DNA from: Candidatus Defluviibacterium haderslevense
Lineage (GTDB): Bacteria > Bacteroidota > Bacteroidia > Chitinophagales > Saprospiraceae
Direction: 5' to 3'
Assembly: GCA_016712225.1 (NCBI GenBank)
Contig: JADJRL010000003.1
Location: 3,857,501-3,921,500, forward strand
Length of the DNA: 64,000 nucleotides
Shown here piece after piece: positions 26,726-35,064 of this stretch (positions are counted from its first letter, which is position 1; each line of letters starts with the position of its first letter). The notes under the pieces were generated by a model. The model had not been told where the DNA came from. It made no database searches and saw only the letters and a list, made by a program, of their open reading frames with translations. The position numbers were made by a program, and so were the translations under genes.

Positions 26726-28825
26726 TTAATAACTACCCCAATATCTTCTAAGAAACCATTCTAAACTCAAACATAAGAACAAGATTACTAAATACCATTT
26801 GCGATCAATTAATGGTTTGGTTTCAATAGTTTGAAAAAGTATAGGTTTGTTTTGAGATTTATTTAACAGATGGTCAGTTAATTGTTGCAATTGGTTTTTA
26901 TAAACACTAATCCCTTCCATTTTTTCTGCAAGATTACGCAGAACATTATGATTAGCTACAAGGTTTGAGGTCTCTATATTCGTTTGTTGAATGCCGAATT
27001 TTCCTTCTGCTGTCAAAGGCTTTCCATTCCAGGTAACTGAAGCGATATATTTATATTCACCCGATGGCAAGGATCCAGCATTTAGTTCATAATAATTGTC
27101 CTTTTTGCCAAATACAAATTCATATGATTTTTTATCATTAGAAAGGATTTTCATAGCAATGTCGGGCGTATTGATTCGTTCGTAATTATCGTTGTATAAA
27201 TCAGCATTAAAGATTATAGGCTCTGATTCGTCAAATAGTCTTTTGCTTTGATTAACCTTAAATTTTCGCTTATCTTCTTTTATAGAAGCGTATTGAAATG
27301 ATTTTGAAATCAATTCATTGAAGGGTTCAAATGAATTGGATTGTACGTATTCATTTAGACGCCATTTCCAAATGCCTTCTCCGCATAAAACGGAGGTTTT
27401 AATCCCGGAGGCTTCATTAAATATCCATAAGGGATATTTAGTATCGATTTTTCCAATTTTTTGATATAATAAATAGTTGGCAGTAGGATCTACATTATAA
27501 TTACCAAAAGGAACAGATAGGGGAGGATATTGGGATAAGTGGTTGATTAAATTTTCAGATAATATAAATGCATTAAAATTAGGTACTACGAGTGCCTGTG
27601 CATCGTTCAAGTTTTTGTTGTTTCCCAGTATTTTTATTATATTTTGAGAATTATTGAATGTAATTATATCTGTTTGATTCCCGATGATAAACATGCGCGG
27701 TAATTTTAATGCATCTAGCTTGGAAATCATGCCTGTTATGTTGGATCCTGGGCCAGGTAATTGATGGAATATTACAAAACTATAGGATTCAATATTTTGT
27801 ATGGTTTCTCCATTAAATGCTATTTTTACTTCATAGTTTTTATTGGATTGCAAAGCATCTTTGATTGCAGAAATATCAGGGTGCGGTGATAGAGCATAGA
27901 TAAGTACTTTTTTCTTAGCATCTAAAACTTCAATATAAAATTCTTTAGAATTGTTTTTTAAGTTGCGCTCTCCCGATATAGGTTTACAATTTATCCGATA
28001 TTTAAAAATTCCAGGAGTTGGTGCATCTAATATAATTTCTTTGGTTAGAAAATATTGATCATTATCTATTTTGTCATTTGACTCATATACAGATCTCCAT
28101 GTTTCGTTTTCTAGTTTTTGTATGGTAAGGGTATTGGAATTAGAAGCACACTGCCAAGCTTGTAAGTCTATTTCCATCGAAAATTTATCACCACTATAAA
28201 TAATGTCATTATGATATTCTCTTTGAATGGATAAATCTTTCTCCTGAGTGGTGTCCCCATGTAAAACAGTATAAAAAGGAATCGTTTTAACTATTGAATG
28301 ATATAAGGGATTTTTGCCTGAATTGAAGATGCCATCAGATGCGATTACAATCCCTTTTAGATATTGCGGATCTGTTTGGTCTTGAATGACATCAAGCACA
28401 TCATTCACATTGGTTCTTTTTCCAGAATAATTAACAGGGAAATCTTTATTAAGAACTTGATCTCCAAATTGATAGCTCATAACTTCGTATTTATCTGATA
28501 AATCAGAAATGAGTTTTGTTCTATCTGCTTCAAACGTCTTTGTCCATGTACTATCTCTAAAAACCATAGATTCAGAATGATCTACAGCTATAGCTAAAAT
28601 TGGTTTTTTTATTTCGGTCTCATACTTTCTGAAAAGTGGATTTAATAATAAAAAGCACAACATAAAAACGCTGAGGCCTCTTAGAAGGGCCAAAGTCACT
28701 TTATACCAATAAGGTCGGTCAGAAAATAAAGTAGTTTTGTAATATAAATTAGCTACTGCTACAATGGCTACTAATAAGCAAAACAACAAGTAATAGGTCG
28801 GATATTGAAAACTAATTTGATTCAT
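26726..28825 (-). CDS. VWA-type membrane protein (BatA/BatB-like architecture)
   Basis: A 699-aa envelope protein. Two N-terminal membrane helices (about 8-30 and 40-63) precede a von Willebrand A-like domain with a DHSES metal-site motif (DxSxS) at about 84-88. A long extracytoplasmic beta-rich region follows, and a single C-terminal helix (WYLVILFLCLSLEWFL) ends the protein. This layout is seen in Bacteroidota membrane proteins annotated as VWA or glutamine amidotransferase-like; it matches the Bat family only in outline. It stands alone, convergent with the CAP gene. Substrate and partners are unknown. Confidence 0.75.
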   Translation of the reverse strand: MNQISFQYPTYYLLFCLLVAIVAVANLYYKTTLFSDRPYWYKVTLALLRGLSVFMLCFLLLNPLFRKYETEIKKPILAIAVDHSESMVFRDSTWTKTFEADRTKLISDLSDKYEVMSYQFGDQVLNKDFPVNYSGKRTNVNDVLDVIQDQTDPQYLKGIVIASDGIFNSGKNPLYHSIVKTIPFYTVLHGDTTQEKDLSIQREYHNDIIYSGDKFSMEIDLQAWQCASNSNTLTIQKLENETWRSVYESNDKIDNDQYFLTKEIILDAPTPGIFKYRINCKPISGERNLKNNSKEFYIEVLDAKKKVLIYALSPHPDISAIKDALQSNKNYEVKIAFNGETIQNIESYSFVIFHQLPGPGSNITGMISKLDALKLPRMFIIGNQTDIITFNNSQNIIKILGNNKNLNDAQALVVPNFNAFILSENLINHLSQYPPLSVPFGNYNVDPTANYLLYQKIGKIDTKYPLWIFNEASGIKTSVLCGEGIWKWRLNEYVQSNSFEPFNELISKSFQYASIKEDKRKFKVNQSKRLFDESEPIIFNADLYNDNYERINTPDIAMKILSNDKKSYEFVFGKKDNYYELNAGSLPSGEYKYIASVTWNGKPLTAEGKFGIQQTNIETSNLVANHNVLRNLAEKMEGISVYKNQLQQLTDHLLNKSQNKPILFQTIETKPLIDRKWYLVILFLCLSLEWFLRRYWGSY

Positions 28826-28972
28826 TTTTCGTTATAGAGTCGTGCAAATATCATAAAATTGCTATTGAGTCTCAAATTAAATGCATTTTATTCAACTTAG
28901 TTCAAGTTTTAGGGGACTTATAAAAAATTATATATTCGCACTCCATTCATATAACGAATTAGTTACCTAACA

Positions 28973-30247
28973 ATGAAAAAAATAATCTTACTATTTAGCT
29001 TCCTCATCATGGCTTTGTCTGCAAAATCATCCTATTTACTACTACCAATGGATTTGAAGCAGATTAATCATTTGAAGGCTTATGGTATGACATATTGGGT
29101 TATAAATCAAAACATTGAGGCATTTTGGCTACTTAATTACAGGGGTGGGTCATTCGCTTTTATTTATACCAAAACTTTTGAAAAAGAGTGTCTTACCAGA
29201 GGTATAACGTATGAACTCATTTCTGATGGTGAATTTAATCGCATTAGAGCCGAGATTAATAACCCTGAGATCAATCAGGAAGTTATGAAGTTGGAGAAAG
29301 CCCCCCGATTAGCTGTATACACCCCTGAGTTCAATGAAAAGGGGGAGCGGATTCAGCCTTGGGACGATGCTGTAACTATGGCCTTGACTTATGCTGAAAT
29401 ACCATTTGATAAAATATATGATAAGGAAATCGTAAATGGACTGTTAGCAAAGTATGATTGGTTACACCTTCATCATGAGGATTTTACAGGACAGTATGGG
29501 CGGTTTTATGCAGGGTATAGTGGCCAGGCGTGGTATAAGGAGAATCAATCAAGACAGGAGAGATTGGCGAAAGAGCTGGGATTCAGTAAAGTATCTCAAT
29601 TGAAATTAGCTGTAAGTAAAGCCATAAAAAACTTCGTATCTGGAGGAGGTTTTATGTTTGCCATGTGTTCTGCAACAGATTCCTATGATATAGCTTTAGC
29701 GGCAGAAGGTGTTGATATTTGTGCTAATTATTTTGATGGAGATGCAGATGATCCTAATGCGAATAGCAAATTGAATTTTTCAAATACTTTTGCTTTTAAA
29801 GATTTTAGTTTAATCAGAGATCCAATGGTTTATGAATTCTCAACTATAGATAATAGTTCGGGAAGAAAAGTACTTCCTGAGCAAGACTATTTTAATTTAT
29901 TTGATTTTTCAGCTAAATGGGATCCAATTCCCACGATGTTAACCCAAAATCATACGAGAACTGTTAAGGGATTTATGGGTCAGACCACAGCTTTTAGACG
30001 AGAAAATGTAAAATCTGATGTGCTCATTCTTGGAGATAACAAGGCAGCTGATGAAGTGCGTTATATTCATGGAACTTTAGGCTTTGGTACCTGGACGTTT
30101 TATGCTGGACATGATCCTGAAGATTACCAACATCATGTTGGAGATCCTCCGACAGATTTAAATCTGCATCCCAATTCTCCCGGCTACCGATTGATACTTA
30201 ATAATATTTTGTTTCCTGCAGCTAAAAAGAAAGAAAGGAAGACTTGA
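28973..30247 (+). CDS. Secreted conserved Bacteroidota protein, often labelled asparagine synthetase B-like
   Basis: A 424-aa protein with a signal peptide (cleavage near residue 18-20). It resembles a family widespread in Bacteroidota that databases label asparagine synthetase B, with the characteristic opening LLLPMDLKQINHLKAYG and NYRGGSF. It shows none of the parts of real AsnB: no N-terminal Cys nucleophile and no SGGLDS ATP-pyrophosphatase loop. Its export makes a cytosolic synthetase implausible. Conserved stretches such as DWLHLHHEDFTG, GGGFMFAMCSATDS and FYAGHDPEDYQHH suggest a glutamine-amidotransferase-like or metal-binding fold. The true function is unknown. Confidence 0.75.
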   Translation: MKKIILLFSFLIMALSAKSSYLLLPMDLKQINHLKAYGMTYWVINQNIEAFWLLNYRGGSFAFIYTKTFEKECLTRGITYELISDGEFNRIRAEINNPEINQEVMKLEKAPRLAVYTPEFNEKGERIQPWDDAVTMALTYAEIPFDKIYDKEIVNGLLAKYDWLHLHHEDFTGQYGRFYAGYSGQAWYKENQSRQERLAKELGFSKVSQLKLAVSKAIKNFVSGGGFMFAMCSATDSYDIALAAEGVDICANYFDGDADDPNANSKLNFSNTFAFKDFSLIRDPMVYEFSTIDNSSGRKVLPEQDYFNLFDFSAKWDPIPTMLTQNHTRTVKGFMGQTTAFRRENVKSDVLILGDNKAADEVRYIHGTLGFGTWTFYAGHDPEDYQHHVGDPPTDLNLHPNSPGYRLILNNILFPAAKKKERKT

Positions 30248-30382
30248 TTTTGTTTGATATTTTAACACATTAGAAACAATTTCATAAATCCTTTTTCTAT
30301 GCAAAATAAATAAGTGACCAAAAAGGCGTTTTGGTTGATACATATTCACTTATTGTTTTAATTATCCGTTTCTAAGATCAAC

Positions 30383-30419
30383 TTTTTGTTCTTTTTTCAT
30401 GAAAAAAAAGAACCAAAAA
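30383..30419. repeat. Imperfect inverted repeat around CATG
   Basis: TTTTTGTTCTTTTTTCATG is mirrored by CATG, eight A, GAACCAAAAA with small bulges. The sequence has the look of palindromic elements seen repeatedly in Bacteroidota intergenic DNA. Confidence 0.5.
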
Positions 30420-30610
30420 TTCTAGGCTGTAAGGTCTAAGCCTAAAATGATTGCATGAAACCTAAATTCAAAAAACTCGCCAATTACCTTGTTTTTTTTG
30501 CTTGTCATCACACTTGCTCAGCTAGCATTTCTGTTCTTTTTTTAATCGTTATGTTGAGCTCAAACAGTTTTGAATTTTTACAATTTGATTGCATTGTAAC
30601 TTCCTCCATG

Positions 30611-30650
30611 CCTAAATAATTGGCTTCGAGGACTTCGCCAATTATTTAGG
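30611..30650. repeat. 14-bp perfect inverted repeat
   Basis: CCTAAATAATTGGC at 30611-30624 and GCCAATTATTTAGG at 30637-30650 are exact reverse complements around a 12-base loop. It has no T-tract, so a terminator role is doubtful. Confidence 0.7.
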
Positions 30651-30658
30651 TTCACTTC

Positions 30659-30686
30659 ACCATAAGACATCTCTATGTCTTATGGT
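30659..30686. repeat. 12-bp perfect inverted repeat
   Basis: ACCATAAGACAT and ATGTCTTATGGT pair exactly around a CTCT loop, nine bases after the preceding dyad. Confidence 0.7.
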
Positions 30687-30814
30687 TCGTTCATCTTAAG
30701 GCCGATCAAAATTTCAATGTCAACTCATTAAGATCACATATTACCTGAATTTAGTTTGAAAACAAGCTCTAGCATATGTTCCATTATTTTTGATTCGTGC
30801 AATGAATTATTAAT

Positions 30815-32422
30815 CTAATCTTCCAAAAAAATTATAACTTCTTTATTGTTGAATTCTATTGCATCAATAAGTTCATCAATGAAAGATTTTCCATATTGTA
30901 AATAATATTGAATACCTGACTGATTTCTTTCTTGTAGTCCGTTGTTTGGAAATAGTTGTTCTTTAATTTTAATTATTTTTTGGAGTTGTTCATCAAATTT
31001 TTGTTTTTCAGCCTTAATTATTTTATGCTTTAGTCCTTCAGTTAGTTTTTCTATACGAGCTATTTCTGCGAGGGTCGAAGCATGGGTAGAATCGTTGATG
31101 GTATTACTTAAAACAGCATACTGTTGGAGTACTTTGTGTAATTCATTTTCTACATTTTTTATTGCTGAAGGTAGGGTAGAGGTCGATTCTAAATATTGTT
31201 TTTCTAAGGCGATAGCAGATTGAGTAAAATCAGAATATTTTAAAATGGATTTATTAATTTTTGATTGAATATTTGCGGGAATGATCCATCCTGAGATTCT
31301 GCGATGTAATAATGGATAGGTCAGATTCATAGAATTAAAAACTTGCTTCAATTCCATCCAATAAGAAATTTCAGCGCCACCTCCAACAAACATGATATTT
31401 GGAAAAAGGGTTTCTTGGTACAAAGGACGTACCAATACATTAGGGCTAAAATATTCCGGATGATGGTCTATCTCCTTAATCAATTCTTCCTTAGACCATT
31501 TGTATTTAGAATCTACAGTAACATATAAATCATTTTCAAAGAGGAGTCTTTCTCTGTATTGATCTTTTAAGTAAAATAAATTAATAGGACGTGGTGCTGC
31601 TTGAATTGGGTAATTGATTTTAGTTAATTCCTGTATCGTTTGTTCTGTATGTTTTACGATCAATTGATTCAAGCATTCTGCTTTCAAAATATCTTTAATC
31701 AATGATTTGGCAGATGCATCATCTGGATCAAAATAAATCAGACCCTGAGCTCCAAAAATCTGATGTACAAAATGTCTGTAAAAATCTTTGTAAGTTTTAC
31801 AGTCTGCTGCTTGTAAAGTAAATTGATTAATTATGTGCAGTGATTCGGGGTCGTTTCCAAATAAATTCTTTAAAGTTTCAAAAACTGATTTTAAGCCATC
31901 TGTTTTAAATCTGCCTACTGCGCCAGTCTCCTCAGAAACCCATTGAATATTTTGTTGAAATACAGAAAAATGATTGACTTCTTCAAAATCATGATCTTCA
32001 TTTCCTGAATAATAAATGGGTACGAAGGAGTATTCTGGAAATTTATTCTTGAGGATCGAAGCTAATTTAATCGTATTCGCAATTTTATACCACCAAAATA
32101 ATGGACCACCTAATAGGCAAGGCTGATGCGCGCACAAGATGGTGTAGGTGTTGTTTGATGACAACCTGTTTATTTGATTAAAAATTGGGTCTGTGTCAGA
32201 AAAACCAGAATATTGCTGAAGGAGCATATCAACGAGTTGAGATCTGTTTTTGAAATTCGTTTTTTTCAATTCAATCTGTTCGAGTATATGATCTAGGTCA
32301 GGAAGATTGTTTATCCAGTTAATAAACAATTCTGGCGACTGCCAATATTCTAAATCCGATTTCCTAAATTCTTGAAATTGAGTGGGATTAAGGTGTTCTA
32401 TTTTTACATTAAATGGTTTCAC
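30815..32422 (-). CDS. bshC: Bacillithiol biosynthesis cysteine-adding enzyme BshC
   Basis: Putative ligase adding cysteine to glucosaminyl-malate, the last step of bacillithiol synthesis. The family is recognised by CAHQPCLLGGPLFWWYKI, the GNEDHDFEEVNHF block, the GGGAEISYWMEL region and a long C-terminal coiled coil. The frame is open to an ATG at 32467, but a TATCTTTG box at 32443-32450 lies inside that extension. The GTG at 32422 (VKPFNVKIEHL) is therefore preferred, giving about 535 aa. BshA and BshB are not in the window. The gene is divergent from an ABC permease and stands alone. Confidence 0.9.
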   Translation of the reverse strand: MKPFNVKIEHLNPTQFQEFRKSDLEYWQSPELFINWINNLPDLDHILEQIELKKTNFKNRSQLVDMLLQQYSGFSDTDPIFNQINRLSSNNTYTILCAHQPCLLGGPLFWWYKIANTIKLASILKNKFPEYSFVPIYYSGNEDHDFEEVNHFSVFQQNIQWVSEETGAVGRFKTDGLKSVFETLKNLFGNDPESLHIINQFTLQAADCKTYKDFYRHFVHQIFGAQGLIYFDPDDASAKSLIKDILKAECLNQLIVKHTEQTIQELTKINYPIQAAPRPINLFYLKDQYRERLLFENDLYVTVDSKYKWSKEELIKEIDHHPEYFSPNVLVRPLYQETLFPNIMFVGGGAEISYWMELKQVFNSMNLTYPLLHRRISGWIIPANIQSKINKSILKYSDFTQSAIALEKQYLESTSTLPSAIKNVENELHKVLQQYAVLSNTINDSTHASTLAEIARIEKLTEGLKHKIIKAEKQKFDEQLQKIIKIKEQLFPNNGLQERNQSGIQYYLQYGKSFIDELIDAIEFNNKEVIIFLED

Positions 32423-32442
32423 TAAGAATTTCCGGTTTTTTG

Positions 32443-32450
32443 CAAAGATA
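32443..32450 (-). promoter_or_regulatory. -7 box for bshC (TATCTTTG)
   Basis: On the minus strand TATCTTTG fits TAnnTTTG and lies 20 bases above the GTG at 32422. It argues against the ATG at 32467 as the start. Confidence 0.35.
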
Positions 32451-32478
32451 GGAGCTATTGTTTGCATTTATTAATGGT

Positions 32479-33582
32479 ATGATATCAATAAATTTAAATA
32501 TCATTGTATCAAAATTCATATTCTTGGTTGTTTTCATATTAAAGCGGCTTTTTCTTGGTTTAATTGCTATATTGGTGATATCTGGTATTATTTGTACCAT
32601 TATTTATATGGCACCAGTGGATCCTGCTCGATTAAGTTTTGGACAGCGTTCAGATGAAACTACCGTTTCATTATATAAGAAGAAATATTTTTTAGATCAA
32701 CCTTTATCCGTCCAAGTCTTTAAATATTTCGAAGATTTGTCCCCGATTCAATTTTTGAACATTAGCGACCTACGCTTAGAAGATTATAGCTATGTAAGCG
32801 TATATAAGGGACAGGAAAAACTTGTTATATTGAAGAAACCATATTTCAGGAAATCCTATGCTTCTTCAGTATCTGTATGGAATTTAATTACTGATGCATT
32901 GCCATCAACATTAATTTTATCTTTTATTGCAATAGTCCTCTCTGTTTTGATTGGCATGAGTTTAGGAGCCGTTTGTTCATTTAATTACAATACAGCTATA
33001 GATCGTTATATACTTGCGTTTTGTACTTTGGGATATGCGATACCAAGTTATATTTCCGCTATAGTAGTAAGCGTAATCTTTGCATTTGTTTTAGGGCATT
33101 TTACTCATTTGCCCATTCAAGGCAGTTTATATGAATTTGATGATTTTGGCAATGTTGAATTAAGGTGGGCGAATGTTATTTTACCTGCTCTGGCATTGGG
33201 CATTAGACCCGTGGCTATGATTTGTCAAATGACTCGAGCCTCTTTATTGGATGTGATCAGTGCTGATTATATTAGAACCGCACGTTCTAAAGGGATCAGA
33301 CCATGGTTGTTGATGATTAAACACATATTGCCGAATGCAATCAATCCAATTTTGACTACAATTAGTAGTTGGTTTGCGTCCTTATTAACCGGAGCATTTT
33401 TTGTGGAATATGTGTTCAATTACAAAGGACTGGGAATGTTGACGATTACAGCAATCAATCAATATGATGTCCCTTTAATATTGGGAACATGTATATTTGC
33501 GATCATTATTTTTGTAGGAATTAACATGATCACGGATATATTATATCGGTGGTTCGATCCAAGAATTAAATTGCCTTCTTAA
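32479..33582 (+). CDS. DppB/OppB-type ABC transporter permease
   Basis: Inner-membrane permease of about 367 aa with an N-terminal helix, a long periplasmic insert (about 55-130) and five further helices. The cytoplasmic coupling loop reads ADYIRTARSKGIRPWLLM, the EAA-type motif of the oligopeptide/dipeptide class that docks on the ATPase. The ATG at 32479 is used because the TTG upstream overlaps the bshC side. No DppC, binding protein or ATPase gene adjoins it: the next gene is convergent. Partners must be encoded elsewhere. The substrate is unknown. Confidence 0.88.
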   Translation: MISINLNIIVSKFIFLVVFILKRLFLGLIAILVISGIICTIIYMAPVDPARLSFGQRSDETTVSLYKKKYFLDQPLSVQVFKYFEDLSPIQFLNISDLRLEDYSYVSVYKGQEKLVILKKPYFRKSYASSVSVWNLITDALPSTLILSFIAIVLSVLIGMSLGAVCSFNYNTAIDRYILAFCTLGYAIPSYISAIVVSVIFAFVLGHFTHLPIQGSLYEFDDFGNVELRWANVILPALALGIRPVAMICQMTRASLLDVISADYIRTARSKGIRPWLLMIKHILPNAINPILTTISSWFASLLTGAFFVEYVFNYKGLGMLTITAINQYDVPLILGTCIFAIIIFVGINMITDILYRWFDPRIKLPS

Positions 33583-34217
33583 AATTTAAATCCGAGTGTA
33601 GCCATTAATCTAGACTCGCCTTTATCAAAATCAAAGGTGTGATTGTCAATGGTGATATGGTCGCCAAAATGCGTAAAATTTCCTTCATGGCGAAGATCAA
33701 AAGAAATACGTTGGATGTCAAAACCAATGCCTATCTGATATCCAAAAGTGGCCGATTTAAATTTGTCATCATAGCCTTTAATATCTCTTAGTTCCGATTT
33801 GTTATTAATAAAAATATGGGCTACAGGTCCAGCTCCAATTCTTAATATCCCAACTTTAATACCTAGCAATACGGGAATATCCAATCGTTGATATCGTTCT
33901 GTAAGAAGTGAATCAGCATTGAATGGCGCTTGAAGAACTTTATAGGTAAATGTTGTTGTATTTGAATTGAAAACGACTTCGGGTTGAATAAAAAAGCTTT
34001 TAGCCTGATATCTGAGGAATCCTCCAAAATGGTATCCATAATTGGCCTTTTTGAAGCCAAAACTAACAGCGTCTTTGCCTAATTCGTCTTTATAAATAAA
34101 GGTTTTAGGCTTGATGGAAACGCTTGAAATACCCAATAATAGCCCGCCTGAAAGTTGAGCGCTCAAAGGCATTAACAAGCATAAACAAACAGCTGAGGTT
34201 AAAAGAAATCGAACCAT
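33579..34217 (-). CDS. PorT-like outer-membrane beta-barrel protein
   Basis: A 212-aa outer-membrane protein with a cleavable signal (ending LSAQ) and alternating hydrophobic beta-strands ending in the aromatic LMATLGFKF. The pattern fits the small PorT-family barrels (PF13568) abundant in Bacteroidota. The last bases overlap the end of the convergent permease by four. The family name does not prove a T9SS role, because most members are uncharacterised. Confidence 0.8.
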   Translation of the reverse strand: MVRFLLTSAVCLCLLMPLSAQLSGGLLLGISSVSIKPKTFIYKDELGKDAVSFGFKKANYGYHFGGFLRYQAKSFFIQPEVVFNSNTTTFTYKVLQAPFNADSLLTERYQRLDIPVLLGIKVGILRIGAGPVAHIFINNKSELRDIKGYDDKFKSATFGYQIGIGFDIQRISFDLRHEGNFTHFGDHITIDNHTFDFDKGESRLMATLGFKF

Positions 34218-34301
34218 AATTAGAACTTTTATGTAAAATAACGGTTATTCAGCAAGTTATATTCTATTTTTTTATCATATTAAGATTAGCTTAACGTTCC
34301 T

Positions 34302-34898
34302 ATGGTCATACATGATGTCGAATTTTATGGATCATTTCCTAAGTTTGACCAAGTTCCAAAGTCAGCCGTTCCTGAATTTTGTTTTTGGGGGAGATCGAAC
34401 GTAGGAAAAAGTTCTATGATCAATTACCTTATGAACCGTAAGGATTTAGCTAGAATATCATCCATGCCGGGTAAAACTCAGCAATTTAATTTGTTCCAGG
34501 TCAATAATAAAAGCTATAATATTATGGATTTGCCTGGGTACGGATATGCTAAAGTATCTAAATCCATTCATGAAAAGTGGCAAGGTCAAATAAATAAATA
34601 TTTAGTTCAGCGAGAGAACTTAATGAATGTTTTTCTATTGGTAGATATTTCAGTACCGCCACAAGTGATTGATCTTGAGAAAATTGGATACTTCGGAGAA
34701 CATGAAATTCCATTTACTATACTTTTTACTAAATCTGATAAATGTAAAAAAATGGAACTCCAAAAAAATCTAGACACCTATCAAAAAAAATTACTCGAGA
34801 CCTGGGATAATTTACCACCAATAATCCTAACCAGCGTCGAAAAAACAATAGGGAAGGAGGCTATATTTGAAGTATTGGATATTTGTATAAATCAATAA
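34302..34898 (+). CDS. engB: Ribosome biogenesis GTPase YihA/YsxC (EngB)
   Basis: Small GTPase needed for large ribosomal subunit assembly. The 198 aa include the G1 loop GRSNVGKS (30-37), the G2 region with SSMPGKTQ, G3 DLPGYG (76-81) and G4 TKSD (about 146-149). Length and motifs match EngB and not the larger Era or Der. It is divergent from the PorT-like gene, and no neighbouring ribosomal gene is present. Confidence 0.95.
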   Translation: MVIHDVEFYGSFPKFDQVPKSAVPEFCFWGRSNVGKSSMINYLMNRKDLARISSMPGKTQQFNLFQVNNKSYNIMDLPGYGYAKVSKSIHEKWQGQINKYLVQRENLMNVFLLVDISVPPQVIDLEKIGYFGEHEIPFTILFTKSDKCKKMELQKNLDTYQKKLLETWDNLPPIILTSVEKTIGKEAIFEVLDICINQ

Positions 34899-35031
34899 TT
34901 CTATTTGTATAAGTTTGTTTGAAATTTAAATTTTATATATTATAATTTGTAATTGTAGTATAATTAAGTATAATTGTCTTAAGTTGGTTTTGTATTATAG
35001 ACTTGGCAAGATTCATATGATTTATTTTTTA

Positions 35032-35039
35032 TAAATTTG
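35032..35039 (+). promoter_or_regulatory. -7 box for the acyltransferase gene (TAAATTTG)
   Basis: TAAATTTG fits TAnnTTTG, 25 bases ahead of the ATG at 35065. A TTGG at 35003-35006 is too far upstream to be a standard -33 element. Confidence 0.4.
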
Positions 35040-35064
35040 GTGCGTTAATCAAAATTCAATAGGC

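Larger units (their letters stand above)
30248..30814. other. Intergenic region rich in inverted repeats
   Basis: The 567 bases between the AsnB-like gene and convergent bshC contain no supported gene. They hold three strong dyads (listed separately) and several poly-T runs. The region looks like one or more decayed or mobile intergenic repeats. Confidence 0.5.

Noticed and set aside
30383..30419. The CATG-centred dyad as a terminator for the AsnB-like gene
   Set aside because: It lies over 130 bases after the stop and its A/T-runs are part of the arms; it fits an interspersed repeat better.
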